DNA of 64,000 nucleotides. It comes from Sunxiuqinia indica (lineage in GTDB: Bacteria > Bacteroidota > Bacteroidia > Bacteroidales > Prolixibacteraceae). The number at the start of each line of letters is the position of its first letter. Position 1 is the first letter of the stretch. The position numbers and the translations under genes were made by a program. Positions 37,078-46,525 of this stretch are shown here, in pieces. The notes under the pieces are model-generated. The model had not been told where the DNA came from. It saw only the letters and a program-made list of their open reading frames with translations, and searched no databases. Where the stretch lies: assembly GCF_009847015.1 (NCBI RefSeq), contig NZ_WVEM01000002.1, forward strand, positions 463,006 to 527,005, given 5' to 3'.

Positions 37078-39078
37078 TTACGCACTTTTAACCTTTACCA
37101 CACCTCTTTGGTATGCTTCCAACAATCGATTTAAATCTGCAATTTGGCTTTTGATATGGACACCGTCGTCTGTATCGCCTACCATGATACGATCAGTTGA
37201 TCGCTCAATCATACTTCGGATAGAGACAATATCGTGTTCCTCCTGAATGGCATTTCGCCTGGATTCGAACGGAGCATGTTCGGCAAGAATTAAGCTATAC
37301 GAATCATAGATCAGGGTGTATCCGGCAATCCCGGTTACTTTTTGATAGGGTTTCGACATTCCGCCATCAATAACAAAAAGCCGTCCTTCTGCTTTCACCG
37401 GGCTTTCTCCTTTACCAACTTTTACAGGCACATGCCCGTTGATGATGTGTGATTTTTCAGGGTCGAGTCCAAACTCTTCTAAAATCCGGACACAGGTTTC
37501 TTTATCGTCGCGTAATTTATAGTATTTATTGCTCTCTTCATATTGGGCTTCTTTGTCATCCAGGAAATAGCGTTCGAAGGTGGCCATTTTCTTTTTACCA
37601 AACAATGGTGAATCAGCCCCGCACCACAAGTACCACATATAATCCCGGTCTTTGTTCCTTTTTTCGGGCCGCTCACGATTATAATATGCCCGGCGCGAAA
37701 CTAAATCAAATTGTTCGCACAATGCTTTCCCTTTGTATTTTTTATCGTGAAGGGTTACTTCCTTGAAATCGCCATTAGCATCGAGTGGGATACACCCGTG
37801 GTACAATAAATTTGAGTTGTAAGTCAGAAATGTGCTCCCCTTCGAAAACAGTGTTTTTACATGTCGTTGCAAGCGTTCGCAGTTTAAAAACGAGAAGCGA
37901 AGTTTCTCGGCCAGCTCCTTTTCTTCCGGAGATAATTCATACGGATTGTTGGGATCAATGGTCGGAAAATTCGTGTCGGTTAGCTTCAACTCGCGCCCAT
38001 CAATGGTGATGGTGCCTTTTTCGTAATTAATTTTATTCAGCAAAAGACGATCCTCCATATGCATCTCCGGACATCGTTGCACAATTTCTCCAATAAGCTT
38101 CTCCTCAATAACCATAATGGCCTTGTGCATTTTGCTGATAAGCTTGACATGGGTCGATCCAATGTTTTCAGGAGGTGTATTAACGGGAATAAAAGCCTCG
38201 CAGGGATCTCCCTCATAAACCCTCATTGCAAAGGTGGCCAGTGGCAGCAGATTTATACCATAGGAATCTTCCAGCGTATCCAGATTGTCGTACCGGGCAC
38301 TCACCCGGATTACCCCGGCAATACTCGCCCGAATGCCAGAGGCTGCTGCCATCCAAAAAATATCATGATTACCCCACTGAATATCGACCGAATAGTGGTT
38401 GTGAATCAGATCCATGACCTGATCAGCATGTGGCCCACGATCAAAAACATCGCCAATAACATGGAGCCGGTCAATAAGAAGACGCTGTATAAATTTACTG
38501 ATAGCAACAATGAAGTGATTTGCGCGACCAACATCGATGATTGATTTTATGATGCTATTAAAATATTGCTCTTTTTTAGCGCCGTGCTCGTACAACAACT
38601 CGTCAATTACGTAAGCAAAATCCTCAGGCATGGCTTTTCGTACTTTCGAACGGGAGTATTTGTCAGCCGAAACCCGGGCAACTTCAATCAACCGATGCAA
38701 GGTAACGGAATACCAACTTTCAAGGTCTTCTTCCTTTTTTGTAATGATTTCCAGTTTTTCTTCCGGGTAATAAATCAGCGTAGCCAGCTGCCGTTTTGTT
38801 TTTTCATCGAGAGAATACTGATATACGGCATCAATTTTCTTGCGCACCATGCCCGAAGCGTTTCGTAAAACATGACTGAATGTTTCGTACGCCCCATGGA
38901 TATCTGTCAGAAAATGTTCCGTTCCCTTAGGAAGGTTCAAAATAGCTTCCAGATTGATAATTTCAGTACTTGCTGCTTGCACTGTTGGGAACTTTTCAGC
39001 GAGTAGGTTCAAATGCTTCAACTCAAGAGTGCTAAAGCCATTTCTATCTGATTCAATTTTTTCGTAATCCAAAACCAT
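37078..39078 (-). CDS. fbp: Class III fructose-1,6-bisphosphatase
   Basis: A 666-residue enzyme of the Firmicutes/Bacteroidota-type class III family. The metallophosphatase motifs are FLTDIHGAYETF near residue 60, HVIGDVFDRGPHADQVMD near 205 and WGNHDIFWMA near 236, with later INGHVPVKVGKGESP and FVIDGGMSKPY. It removes the 1-phosphate in gluconeogenesis. The length matches the family (about 640-670). It stands upstream of gpmI on the same strand. The 764 bases on its other side, up to the V-ATPase operon, contain no gene. Confidence 0.97.
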   Translation of the reverse strand: MVLDYEKIESDRNGFSTLELKHLNLLAEKFPTVQAASTEIINLEAILNLPKGTEHFLTDIHGAYETFSHVLRNASGMVRKKIDAVYQYSLDEKTKRQLATLIYYPEEKLEIITKKEEDLESWYSVTLHRLIEVARVSADKYSRSKVRKAMPEDFAYVIDELLYEHGAKKEQYFNSIIKSIIDVGRANHFIVAISKFIQRLLIDRLHVIGDVFDRGPHADQVMDLIHNHYSVDIQWGNHDIFWMAAASGIRASIAGVIRVSARYDNLDTLEDSYGINLLPLATFAMRVYEGDPCEAFIPVNTPPENIGSTHVKLISKMHKAIMVIEEKLIGEIVQRCPEMHMEDRLLLNKINYEKGTITIDGRELKLTDTNFPTIDPNNPYELSPEEKELAEKLRFSFLNCERLQRHVKTLFSKGSTFLTYNSNLLYHGCIPLDANGDFKEVTLHDKKYKGKALCEQFDLVSRRAYYNRERPEKRNKDRDYMWYLWCGADSPLFGKKKMATFERYFLDDKEAQYEESNKYYKLRDDKETCVRILEEFGLDPEKSHIINGHVPVKVGKGESPVKAEGRLFVIDGGMSKPYQKVTGIAGYTLIYDSYSLILAEHAPFESRRNAIQEEHDIVSIRSMIERSTDRIMVGDTDDGVHIKSQIADLNRLLEAYQRGVVKVKSA

Positions 39079-39180
39079 GGTTGCAATTAATATTAGGTTG
39101 ATTTAATTACTAGGTAAACGTTTTTTGTTCTATCTAGTTTAAACGACTTTAAGTATGATACAATATAGTAAAAATGCATC

Positions 39181-39658
39181 CGGGGTTAATACCAATTGTT
39201 GAGGCGTTGCCCCAAACCCGAGTTTCTTTTCTCATCCAAGAGAATGACGAACCCAAAGAATCAAGGCTGACGATGCTTTTGAATGAAAACTACGGGTCAG
39301 TCACTGCCCGAAAACCAAACGCCTCCTTTTAGTCATCAAACAAGGTTTTATTAGTGAGTGCAAACTCGAGGAGTTCAATATAGCATTCACTCACCCCGAA
39401 GATGCGAGAGTTCGGTAAAAAGGTGCATTAAAGCAGTTCCAACCAAAACTAGTTCTCTTAAAACATGAATTAATTCACCCAAAAGGAGCTTAAAGTAGTT
39501 CGAAACCGAGTGAATTCGACTTGGAGCTGAACCAATTCGGTACTGAATAGCAGGAAGCACCTGGTAGATGAACTCATGCAGTTAAAAGCGAAACGGCCGG
39601 AGGACAACCTTCAGGTTTAATGTAAAACAGCAGCCGAAAAGTAAGCTACTGTTTTTTT
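39181..39658 (+). ncRNA. Candidate structured non-coding RNA or attenuated leader
   Basis: Hairpins on the plus strand include TTCTC/GAGAA (39229-39244), CGGG/CCCG (39293-39310), a nested pair GTGAGTG/CACTCAC (39354-39394) enclosing AACTC/GAGTT (39363-39375), GGAGG/CCTTC (39599-39612) and a terminal stem followed by seven Ts (39626-39658). An imperfect direct repeat lies at 39417-39444 and 39481-39507. Such an arrangement fits a stand-alone RNA or a terminated leader. It has no motif of tmRNA or RNase P RNA that I can see. A decayed repeat element is the main alternative. The extent is approximate. Confidence 0.35.
39626..39658 (+). terminator. Intrinsic terminator in the gene-free region before the V-ATPase operon
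   Basis: AACAGCAGC and GCTACTGTT pair with one mismatch around a 10-base loop, followed by seven Ts. No coding sequence precedes it on this strand, so it either ends a non-coding transcript or attenuates transcription into the V-ATPase operon 185 bases downstream. Confidence 0.65.
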
Positions 39659-39842
39659 GGAGAAATCTTGTTTGGAGGAATCCCATCTCCCTGTAATAGT
39701 TTTATACGTGAAAAAGGAAACTTAAATTTTACAGTTGAGATGATGTGATAAAAAAATCGCTAATTTTTGTTATTTTCGTGCCACCCTGAGACTATGTTCA
39801 TTTTGGGTTAAAAATAGTTTGCTTTTTAGAGGTTTAAAGAAT

Positions 39843-41624
39843 ATGACAATGGGCAATGATAATAAAAGGAGGAGTGCTACTCTAATATCCATTCAGGATT
39901 CGCTGGTAAGAGCACGATTTCGAGATAATGTAATAATGGGTGAAACCGCTGAGATTACGGTGGACGGAAAGCTTCTGCAAGCTGAGGTTTTGCAGATATA
40001 TCCGGATCCGAAAAATCCAGATGCCGGGATTGTTGAAATGCAGGTTTTCGAAGATTTAACGGGGGCACAGATCGGTGACTTGGTTGAATTCAAAGGAACA
40101 CCTTTATCGGTGCTCTTAGGACCGGGGCTTTTAACCAGTATTTGGGACGGGCTTCAGAATCCGTTATACAAGCTGGGAGAACAGGGCGCTTATTTGGTGC
40201 CTGGTATGAAAGCTCCAGCATTGGACGAAGAGAAATTGTGGGACTTTACTCCGAGTGTAAAGGTTGGCGATGAAGTGAAAGGAGGCGATACGATTGGTTC
40301 CGTTCCTGAAGGCCGGTTAGATCACAAAATATTGGTTCCTTTTAGCTTTGGTCGATGTAAAGTGGAACGTATTGTCGAGAAAAAATCGCTAAATATTACA
40401 GAGGTCGTGGCTGTAGTTGTAGACGAGCAAAAGGTTCGTCACGAACTGAAACTCGTTTTTCGGCAGCCGGTAAAATCACCCATCCCTTTCAAAGAACGAA
40501 TAATTCCAAGTAAAACGATATCTACTGGTGTTCGGGTAATCGACCTGCTTGCACCGGTTGGATACGGTGGTACCGTTGGAAATCCCGGGCCGTTTGGAGC
40601 CGGTAAAACCGTATTGCAGCACTCGCTGTGCAAGTATGCGCTAGCCGACATTATTATTATGGCGGCTTGTGGCGAGCGAGCAGGAGAAGCTGTAGAGGTT
40701 TTTAAAGATTTTGCAGAACTTGATGATCCGTCAACAGGTGAATCATTGATGAACAGGATGTGTATTTTCGGTAACACCAGCTCGATGCCTGTGGCAGCCC
40801 GCGAAGCCAGTGTGTTTATTGCATTGTCGGTTGGCGAATACTATCGCTACCAGGGATACAATGTTATTCTGTTGGCCGATTCTACTTCCCGTTGGGCACA
40901 AGCTCTTCGCGAACGTAGTGGACGTCAGGGTGATATCCCCGGACCTGAAGCGTTCCCGATGGATATACCCGATCAGATTAAGGGAATGTACCAACGTGCC
41001 GGAGCCGATGCTGGTACGGGTGGCTCCTTAACTTTTATTGGAACAGTATCGCCGGCTGGCGGTAACTTCCAGGAGCCGGTAACGCAGGCTACAATGGATG
41101 CGACAGGAGGTTTCTGGGGATTGTCGCAGGATCGCGCCGACGCTAAAAAATACCCGGCTATCGACCCGTTGGCCTATACAAGTTCGGTTTACGACAGTTT
41201 TATTCCATGGGCCGATCGACAAAAAATATTGCAAACCCTGAACGAAGCGGATGGAATCGATCAAACAATTAGTACGATAGGTTTGAAAAAAGTTCCGGTT
41301 GATAAATATGTACTCTACCAAAAAGGGCAAACGATCGATTTTTGTGTCATGCAGCAAGATGGATTTCAGAAGGTGGACGCTTGCACCCGTCCCGATCGGT
41401 TGAACATCATCAACCAGGCGGTTCAGAAACTAATTGATAGCCCAATCGCATTTCCGAAAAACGGGATGGAAGATGAGGAGCTGAAAGAATCGATTAAAAC
41501 AAAATTTGATGGCTTGCGCCAATGGTGGAGAGACTGGAATAGTAATGCCACTAGCGAAGAGCAAATTGCTGTTCTTCCTGAAAAAATAGAACAGTTTATT
41601 CTACAAGAAGAGTACGCACTATGA
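39843..41624 (+). CDS. atpA: V-type ATPase catalytic subunit A
   Basis: A 593-residue catalytic subunit. I start at the ATG at 39843, with another ATG at 39849; a TTG at 39819 is in frame but less likely. The P-loop is GPFGAGKTV near residue 247, with the V/A-type insertion before it (EGRLDHKILVPFSFGRCKVE), the Glu-containing ACGERAGEAVEVF and LLADSTSRWAQALRERSGR. It hydrolyses or makes ATP in the V1 head together with subunit B. Its stop overlaps the B start by ATGA, so translation is coupled. It is the first gene of a seven-gene operon. The usual Bacteroidota order places the E and DUF2764 genes before A, but here they follow B. Confidence 0.97.
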   Translation: MTMGNDNKRRSATLISIQDSLVRARFRDNVIMGETAEITVDGKLLQAEVLQIYPDPKNPDAGIVEMQVFEDLTGAQIGDLVEFKGTPLSVLLGPGLLTSIWDGLQNPLYKLGEQGAYLVPGMKAPALDEEKLWDFTPSVKVGDEVKGGDTIGSVPEGRLDHKILVPFSFGRCKVERIVEKKSLNITEVVAVVVDEQKVRHELKLVFRQPVKSPIPFKERIIPSKTISTGVRVIDLLAPVGYGGTVGNPGPFGAGKTVLQHSLCKYALADIIIMAACGERAGEAVEVFKDFAELDDPSTGESLMNRMCIFGNTSSMPVAAREASVFIALSVGEYYRYQGYNVILLADSTSRWAQALRERSGRQGDIPGPEAFPMDIPDQIKGMYQRAGADAGTGGSLTFIGTVSPAGGNFQEPVTQATMDATGGFWGLSQDRADAKKYPAIDPLAYTSSVYDSFIPWADRQKILQTLNEADGIDQTISTIGLKKVPVDKYVLYQKGQTIDFCVMQQDGFQKVDACTRPDRLNIINQAVQKLIDSPIAFPKNGMEDEELKESIKTKFDGLRQWWRDWNSNATSEEQIAVLPEKIEQFILQEEYAL

Positions 41625-42928
41625 TACGAAAAGAAATAAGTAAAATAAGCGAAGTTGGTAAAGCTTTGATTTCGGTAGAAGGAAATCCGGGCGTAGCTTT
41701 AAACCACGTAGTGGAGTTGCTGAATGCTGATACCAACCAAAGTCTTTCATTTGCCAAAGCCATTAATGTTAACGAAAACTTTACCCGCTTTCAGGTATTT
41801 AACGGCACCCAAGGATTGAGTACACAGACCAAAATACGGATGCATGAAGTTCCGTTAACAGCAGGTTTTTCGCACAATATGCTTGGCCGGAGTTTCGATG
41901 GAGTAGGAGATGTAGCAGACGGTGGCCCCGAAGTTATATTTGAGAAACAGGTTTCAACACGTTTGGATACCTTAAACCCAACGGTTCGATTGGTGCCTAA
42001 ACAGCCCATGTGGACCGGTATTCCAATGATTGATGTGTTTAATACATTGGTGAAATCACAGAAAATTCCAATTTTTGCAGGTCCCACCGAACCATACAAT
42101 CGCTTGTTGTCGCAGATTGCACAGGGTGCTCAGGTCGATATTATCATCTTTGCAGGTATTGGCTTGAAATTCGATGAGTATCATTATTTCAAAGAACAGC
42201 TTTCACAATCGGGAAATATTGATAAAACCATCATGTTTACTCACTTGGCAGGCGATTCACAAATTAAGGGCTTAATGCTTCCGGATGTCGCGCTGAGTGT
42301 TGCCCGTGAATTTGCAGACGAAGGAAAAGATGTGTTGGTGCTGCTTACCGATATGACCAACTGGTCGAACATTTTGCGTAATGTCGCCAATTACCAAGAC
42401 CAGATTCCTTCGTTACAAGGCTATCCGGGATCGTTATACTCTGAGTTGGCCCGACGTTATGAAGTGGCGGCAGATGTTGAAGGTGCTGGTTCCATTACAA
42501 TTATTGGAGCGACTACACTGGAGTCGTTGGAAGATCCGGTGCCCGATAATACCGGTTACATTACAGAAGGGCAGTTCTTTCTGGAAAAAGGAAAATTAAA
42601 ATTAGCACGTTCACTTTCACGGCTGAAACAGCAGGTAAACGGCAGTACCCGAGGTGACCACCGTCCGATAATGACAGCCATGTCATCGTTACTTGCCGAT
42701 GCCGAAAAAGCTCACGAAGCAGCAGAAGTTGGTGCGGCCAATGATGTATTCTCCAAAAAGCTCCTTCGCTACCGCGAGGATTTTATTGCAAACATGGAGG
42801 AACCGTTTGGAGAGCCCATTCAACTGGAAGCGGCTTTGGATAAATGCTGGGATATTTTAAGAAGGCATTTCGAGCCTTCGGAAACCGGGCTGAGCAAAAA
42901 GTTGATTGATGAATATTGGAATAAATAA
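41621..42928 (+). CDS. atpB: V-type ATPase regulatory subunit B
   Basis: A 435-residue non-catalytic nucleotide-binding subunit. It lacks a canonical P-loop; the equivalent region is FAGPTEPYNRLLSQIAQGAQ near residue 150, as is normal for subunit B. SIPMIDVFNTLVKSQKIP-like and LLTDMTNWSNILR segments and QGYPGSLYSELARRYEVA are typical. It alternates with A in the head ring. The start overlaps the end of A by four bases, and 24 bases separate it from the E gene. Confidence 0.96.
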   Translation: MIRKEISKISEVGKALISVEGNPGVALNHVVELLNADTNQSLSFAKAINVNENFTRFQVFNGTQGLSTQTKIRMHEVPLTAGFSHNMLGRSFDGVGDVADGGPEVIFEKQVSTRLDTLNPTVRLVPKQPMWTGIPMIDVFNTLVKSQKIPIFAGPTEPYNRLLSQIAQGAQVDIIIFAGIGLKFDEYHYFKEQLSQSGNIDKTIMFTHLAGDSQIKGLMLPDVALSVAREFADEGKDVLVLLTDMTNWSNILRNVANYQDQIPSLQGYPGSLYSELARRYEVAADVEGAGSITIIGATTLESLEDPVPDNTGYITEGQFFLEKGKLKLARSLSRLKQQVNGSTRGDHRPIMTAMSSLLADAEKAHEAAEVGAANDVFSKKLLRYREDFIANMEEPFGEPIQLEAALDKCWDILRRHFEPSETGLSKKLIDEYWNK

Positions 42929-42952
42929 ATAACCACTCGACAATAAATCGAT

Positions 42953-43558
42953 ATGAAAAATGATAGGGAAAATCTGGAAGGCATCGTTTCCAAGTTAAAA
43001 GAACAAGGAATTAACGCTGGCGAGGATGAGAAACAACGGATCATTGAGCAAGCCAGGAAACAAGCCGAAACGATCATTTCAGAAGCCGAAGCGAGGAAAA
43101 ACAGTCTGATTGAGCAAGCTAAAAGCAAGGCTGATCAACTGGAAAAGAATGCTCAGATTTCGATTGCACAGGCTTCCCGCGATATGGTTGAAGCCACCAA
43201 AATTGCAGTGCTTCAAAATCTGAAATCAGTTTTCGGAAAAGAATGCGACACTATTTTTACACAAGAGCAGTACTTGAAAGAATTGCTGACAGCGGTAATT
43301 GGAGATATTTCCGGAAATAAGGAAGTGAAAGTACCCGCTGAAACAGTAAAAGGAATGGAAGCGTTTCTTTTGAAAAAATCATTGGCTAAACAGGTTGAAC
43401 TAAAACCGTTGACAAGCAGTGAAGCGAAAATTGTGATCAATTCTTCAGAGAAAGAAGGCGTACAGTTTGTGCTAAGCTCGAAGGATGTGGAAGATGCCTT
43501 GTTTTCAATTATGAACAAGGACTTAGTAAAACTGATCACTAAAAAACAGGAGGACTAG
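42953..43558 (+). CDS. atpE: V-type ATPase peripheral-stalk subunit E-like
   Basis: A 201-residue protein with a long charged N-terminal helix (residues about 20-85, EDEKQRIIEQARKQAETIIS and repeated A/E/K heptads) and a compact C-terminal domain, the shape of the E stalk subunit. It would connect the A/B head to subunit I as part of the stator. It follows B and precedes the DUF2764 gene by 2 bases. No separate G subunit is found, so E may form the stalk with an unrecognised partner. Confidence 0.85.
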   Translation: MKNDRENLEGIVSKLKEQGINAGEDEKQRIIEQARKQAETIISEAEARKNSLIEQAKSKADQLEKNAQISIAQASRDMVEATKIAVLQNLKSVFGKECDTIFTQEQYLKELLTAVIGDISGNKEVKVPAETVKGMEAFLLKKSLAKQVELKPLTSSEAKIVINSSEKEGVQFVLSSKDVEDALFSIMNKDLVKLITKKQED

Positions 43559-43560
43559 CG

Positions 43561-44064
43561 ATGTCAAGCATGGTATACCTGATGTGTAGTTTGCCATCAT
43601 TGACCTATGGGCAGGTGCCGCCAATTTCACTTGACGAGTTTAATGCCGATGCTCAAAAACAGCTCTCTAAAAAGCATTTCAAAGCACTCGAAGCGGTCGA
43701 CATCCGCCAGACGGATGGGCAGACTAAAGATTTATGTAAAAAGAGCATTCGTGACATGCTAAGCGAGGTACAAGAAGACCTTCTGGAAATACGAAAAGCC
43801 AGATCAGAAAATCGTCAACCGAAACTGGAGCGTTTATCGACTGTGGTGATTGCGGCAAATCCGTTAGAACGGGAGAAACAAATCATGCAATCACAGTGGG
43901 AAGAGCTGTCTTCTATTGAGGCCGGAAAAACGTTTTCACTTACCGAAGTGATGGTGTACAAACTGAAGTTACAAATTTTATCTCGCATGCATTCGTTTAA
44001 TGCAGAGCAAGGGGCACAGGTCTTGGCGTCTGTGGTAGATCCATCGATAAAAGATGAAGACTAA
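43561..44064 (+). CDS. DUF2764-family protein in the V-ATPase operon
   Basis: A 167-residue protein opening MSSMVYLMCSLPSLTYGQVP, followed by PISLDEFNADAQKQL, the pattern of DUF2764 proteins that always sit within Bacteroidota V-ATPase operons. It starts 2 bases after E and ends 2 bases before D. The operon has no recognisable C or F subunit, so a reasonable inference is that this protein fills the C (central-stalk socket) position; the family has no proven function. The N-terminus is hydrophobic but too short for a clear membrane anchor. Confidence 0.82.
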   Translation: MSSMVYLMCSLPSLTYGQVPPISLDEFNADAQKQLSKKHFKALEAVDIRQTDGQTKDLCKKSIRDMLSEVQEDLLEIRKARSENRQPKLERLSTVVIAANPLEREKQIMQSQWEELSSIEAGKTFSLTEVMVYKLKLQILSRMHSFNAEQGAQVLASVVDPSIKDED

Positions 44065-44066
44065 GA

Positions 44067-44675
44067 ATGGCAAATTTAAAAATTAGATATACAAAAACAG
44101 AGCGAGCTCGTCAAAAGAAGATTTTGAAAGTTTCGGAAAGGATGTTGCCTTTGTTCGAAGCCATGGAAAAATCGTTGATGGCAACCATTAACTCAATTGC
44201 TGAGCGAATTGATGAAATTCGGGAGGAGATTGAGCGAAATAGTAAAGCCGCAAAGCCATGGATTGCTGTGATGAGCGATTCTTGGGTCAACATCGATCAT
44301 TTTATTTCGGTGAACGAAATAATTACTAAACCCATTGATGTTGCAGGTGTTCGGGTGCAGCAGTTCGAAAAAGTTGATTTTAATGTCATGCCAGTTGACG
44401 GAGCTACACCGTTGTGGGTTGACGACGCGATTGAACTGATGCAAGAACAATTGCAGTTGCGAGCAGAGATCAAGTGCCTCGAAGAACAGATTGAGTTGCT
44501 TGAAGAAGAATTGCTGGATGTGAGAGCTCGTATAAAACTCTTTGAAAACCGACGTATTCCTAATGCAAAAATAGCTATCCGGAAAATAGGGCAAAAACTA
44601 CAGGATGACGAACGGTTAACAATTGCTACCGCGAAGGTGGTCAAAACCAGTAGACAAAAGGAGGAAAGTGTATGA
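44067..44675 (+). CDS. atpD: V-type ATPase central-stalk subunit D
   Basis: A 202-residue coiled-coil protein. The N-terminal LKIRYTKTERARQKKILK matches the start of subunit D, with long helices at about 10-60 and 125-165 and a short middle domain. It forms the rotor shaft inside the A3B3 head. It starts 2 bases after the DUF2764 gene and overlaps the next start (subunit I) by the four bases ATGA. Confidence 0.93.
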   Translation: MANLKIRYTKTERARQKKILKVSERMLPLFEAMEKSLMATINSIAERIDEIREEIERNSKAAKPWIAVMSDSWVNIDHFISVNEIITKPIDVAGVRVQQFEKVDFNVMPVDGATPLWVDDAIELMQEQLQLRAEIKCLEEQIELLEEELLDVRARIKLFENRRIPNAKIAIRKIGQKLQDDERLTIATAKVVKTSRQKEESV

Positions 44676-46507
44676 TCGTAAAGATGAAGAAGGTGCTACT
44701 TTTCATGCCAAATTCAGCAGATGATCTCGAAGCTGATCTTCAGGAGTTGGGCCAGCTTGGAGTTCTGCACGTTACTCCATTTCAGCCGCCAAAGGATGAG
44801 TCCATTGATCGCGTTGCTGAACAAATCAGACAGCTAAATAAAGCGATGTCGATTCTGGAAAGCTATGATGACGAACAGAATTCAGAAGCTTCTTTTAATG
44901 AATTTACCGACTACTCGGCAACCAGAAATGGTGAGTTCGTTTTAGTCGAAAAAATAATGGAGGCTGAAAAGCACCGGGAGGAGCTTGAAAAGGATCGGCT
45001 CAAATTAACGATTGACGAGGAATGGTATAGCAAGTGGGGGCGTATTCAGCTAAGTGATATGGAGCAGCTAAAGCTAAAAGGTGTTTGGCTTAAGCTTTAT
45101 TTGCTTACCAATAAAGAGTTAAAGCAGGTTGCAGGTCGTGATAATATTCAGGTGGTTGGCAAACTGGGTGATTTGAACCAAGTGGTTCTTATGGCTGAAG
45201 AGGCAGACGAACAACTGGATTTCAGGGAAGTTGCTCTTCCGCAAACTCAACTTGATGAATTAGCCGAATTGTTGCGTAATACCAATAAACAGCTGGAAGA
45301 TAATAAACAGCTTTTACTTCAACTGCATGCACAAAAGTCAGTGTTGCAGGATGCTCTTGATGATAAAATACAGCATCTTGATCTACATAAATTCCAATAC
45401 GGCGGAATTGATATCGAACAGAGGGTAGGGTGCTGGAAAGGCTTTATTCCGGAGGATGCGGTACAAGAGCTTGTGGAGACAGCCGAAAAGCGAGACTGGG
45501 GATACATGATTCAGAAGCCCGATCAGGAGGACATGGACGACGTTCCAACACTCATTCGGTCAAAAGGGTGGACAAGTCGTATTCAGCCGGTAATGGATTT
45601 TATGGGACTGGTTCCCGGCTATGAAGAATTGGATGTTTCAAAAGTGTTTATGCTTTTCTTTACATTCTTTGCCGGAATTCTGGTGGGCGATGCCGGATAT
45701 GGGCTGATCTTTTTAGTGATCACTTTTCTGGTTCATCGTAAGCAGAAGTTTGTTAAGAAAGTCGAGTTCAGCTTGATGTATACGCTCTCGGTGTCCATCA
45801 TGTTTTGGGGAATACTCACCGGAACGTATTTTGGAGCTGAAGCGATTGCTGAATTTCCGGTTTTAAGTTCGTTGAAAATAACTCAGTTAGCAAGTTTTGG
45901 CGGCGACACTATTTTTATACAGAAATTTATGTTCCTGATTGGGGCAGTGCACTTAACGGTCGGACATTTACAAACCGCTTGGAAATATAATAATAGTGTA
46001 AAGGCGATTGCAGAGCTCGGTTGGGTTGCAATCGTTTGGGGCTTATATCTGATTGTTAATCAAATGGTGTTAGGTTTTCCAGCTCCGGAGATCATGGTCT
46101 GGTTATTTGCCGGCGGTGGGGTACTCGTTGCTTTGTTTTCCAACCCCGGGAGTAGTTTTGTAAAAGGAGTAATTTCGTCGATTGGTGGTTTGCCACTAAG
46201 CGTAATCAATGGTTTTTCTGATATTATCTCATATATCCGTCTCTATGCTGTTGGTTTATCGACCGTATTAATGGCGCTGAGTTTTAACGAAATGGCAATT
46301 GGCGATGGTATTTCAACCATTGCTTCCGGTATTGGTGCAGTCGTTGTTTTAATTCTTGGACATACGCTAAACATGATTCTTGCAGCAATGGCAGTACTCG
46401 TTCATGGTGTTCGTTTAAATATGTTGGAATATTCCGGGCATGCCGGGGTCGAGTTTTCCGGTAGTGAATACCATCCATTCAGATTAAAAAGCAATAAATT
46501 GAAATAA
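44672..46507 (+). CDS. atpI: V-type ATPase membrane subunit I (subunit a)
   Basis: A 611-residue stator subunit. The first 310 residues are a cytoplasmic coiled-coil arm (EQIRQLNKAMSILESY, LLRNTNKQLEDNKQLLL); from about 325 there are seven or eight membrane helices. SYIRLYAVGLSTVLMALSFN near residue 520 contains the essential Arg that faces the rotor ring and LVHGVRLNMLEYSGHAGVEF is the conserved closing motif. It conducts ions with subunit K. Its start overlaps the D stop. Confidence 0.95.
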   Translation: MIVKMKKVLLFMPNSADDLEADLQELGQLGVLHVTPFQPPKDESIDRVAEQIRQLNKAMSILESYDDEQNSEASFNEFTDYSATRNGEFVLVEKIMEAEKHREELEKDRLKLTIDEEWYSKWGRIQLSDMEQLKLKGVWLKLYLLTNKELKQVAGRDNIQVVGKLGDLNQVVLMAEEADEQLDFREVALPQTQLDELAELLRNTNKQLEDNKQLLLQLHAQKSVLQDALDDKIQHLDLHKFQYGGIDIEQRVGCWKGFIPEDAVQELVETAEKRDWGYMIQKPDQEDMDDVPTLIRSKGWTSRIQPVMDFMGLVPGYEELDVSKVFMLFFTFFAGILVGDAGYGLIFLVITFLVHRKQKFVKKVEFSLMYTLSVSIMFWGILTGTYFGAEAIAEFPVLSSLKITQLASFGGDTIFIQKFMFLIGAVHLTVGHLQTAWKYNNSVKAIAELGWVAIVWGLYLIVNQMVLGFPAPEIMVWLFAGGGVLVALFSNPGSSFVKGVISSIGGLPLSVINGFSDIISYIRLYAVGLSTVLMALSFNEMAIGDGISTIASGIGAVVVLILGHTLNMILAAMAVLVHGVRLNMLEYSGHAGVEFSGSEYHPFRLKSNKLK

Positions 46508-46525
46508 ATCTTATAAAGAACTAAT

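Larger units (their letters stand above)
39079..39842. other. Long non-coding region between fbp and the V-ATPase operon
   Basis: 764 bases with no plausible intact gene on either strand, by far the longest gap in the window. From about 39,180 to 39,660 the base composition is less AT-rich than other gaps, and many small perfect hairpins occur. The right end (39,660-39,842) is AT-rich and should contain the V-ATPase promoter; TATTTTCG at 39771-39778 is a one-mismatch -7 box. Confidence 0.6.

Noticed and set aside
39495..39508. GTTCGAAAC as a tRNA T-loop
   Set aside because: No acceptor or anticodon stem and no matching D-arm are found around it.
39181..39658. tmRNA or RNase P RNA
   Set aside because: No tRNA-like T-arm or CCA end, no tag-peptide frame and no conserved RNase P core could be seen.
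40439..40994. Minus-strand open frames inside V-ATPase subunit A
   Set aside because: They are shadows of a strongly conserved plus-strand gene.
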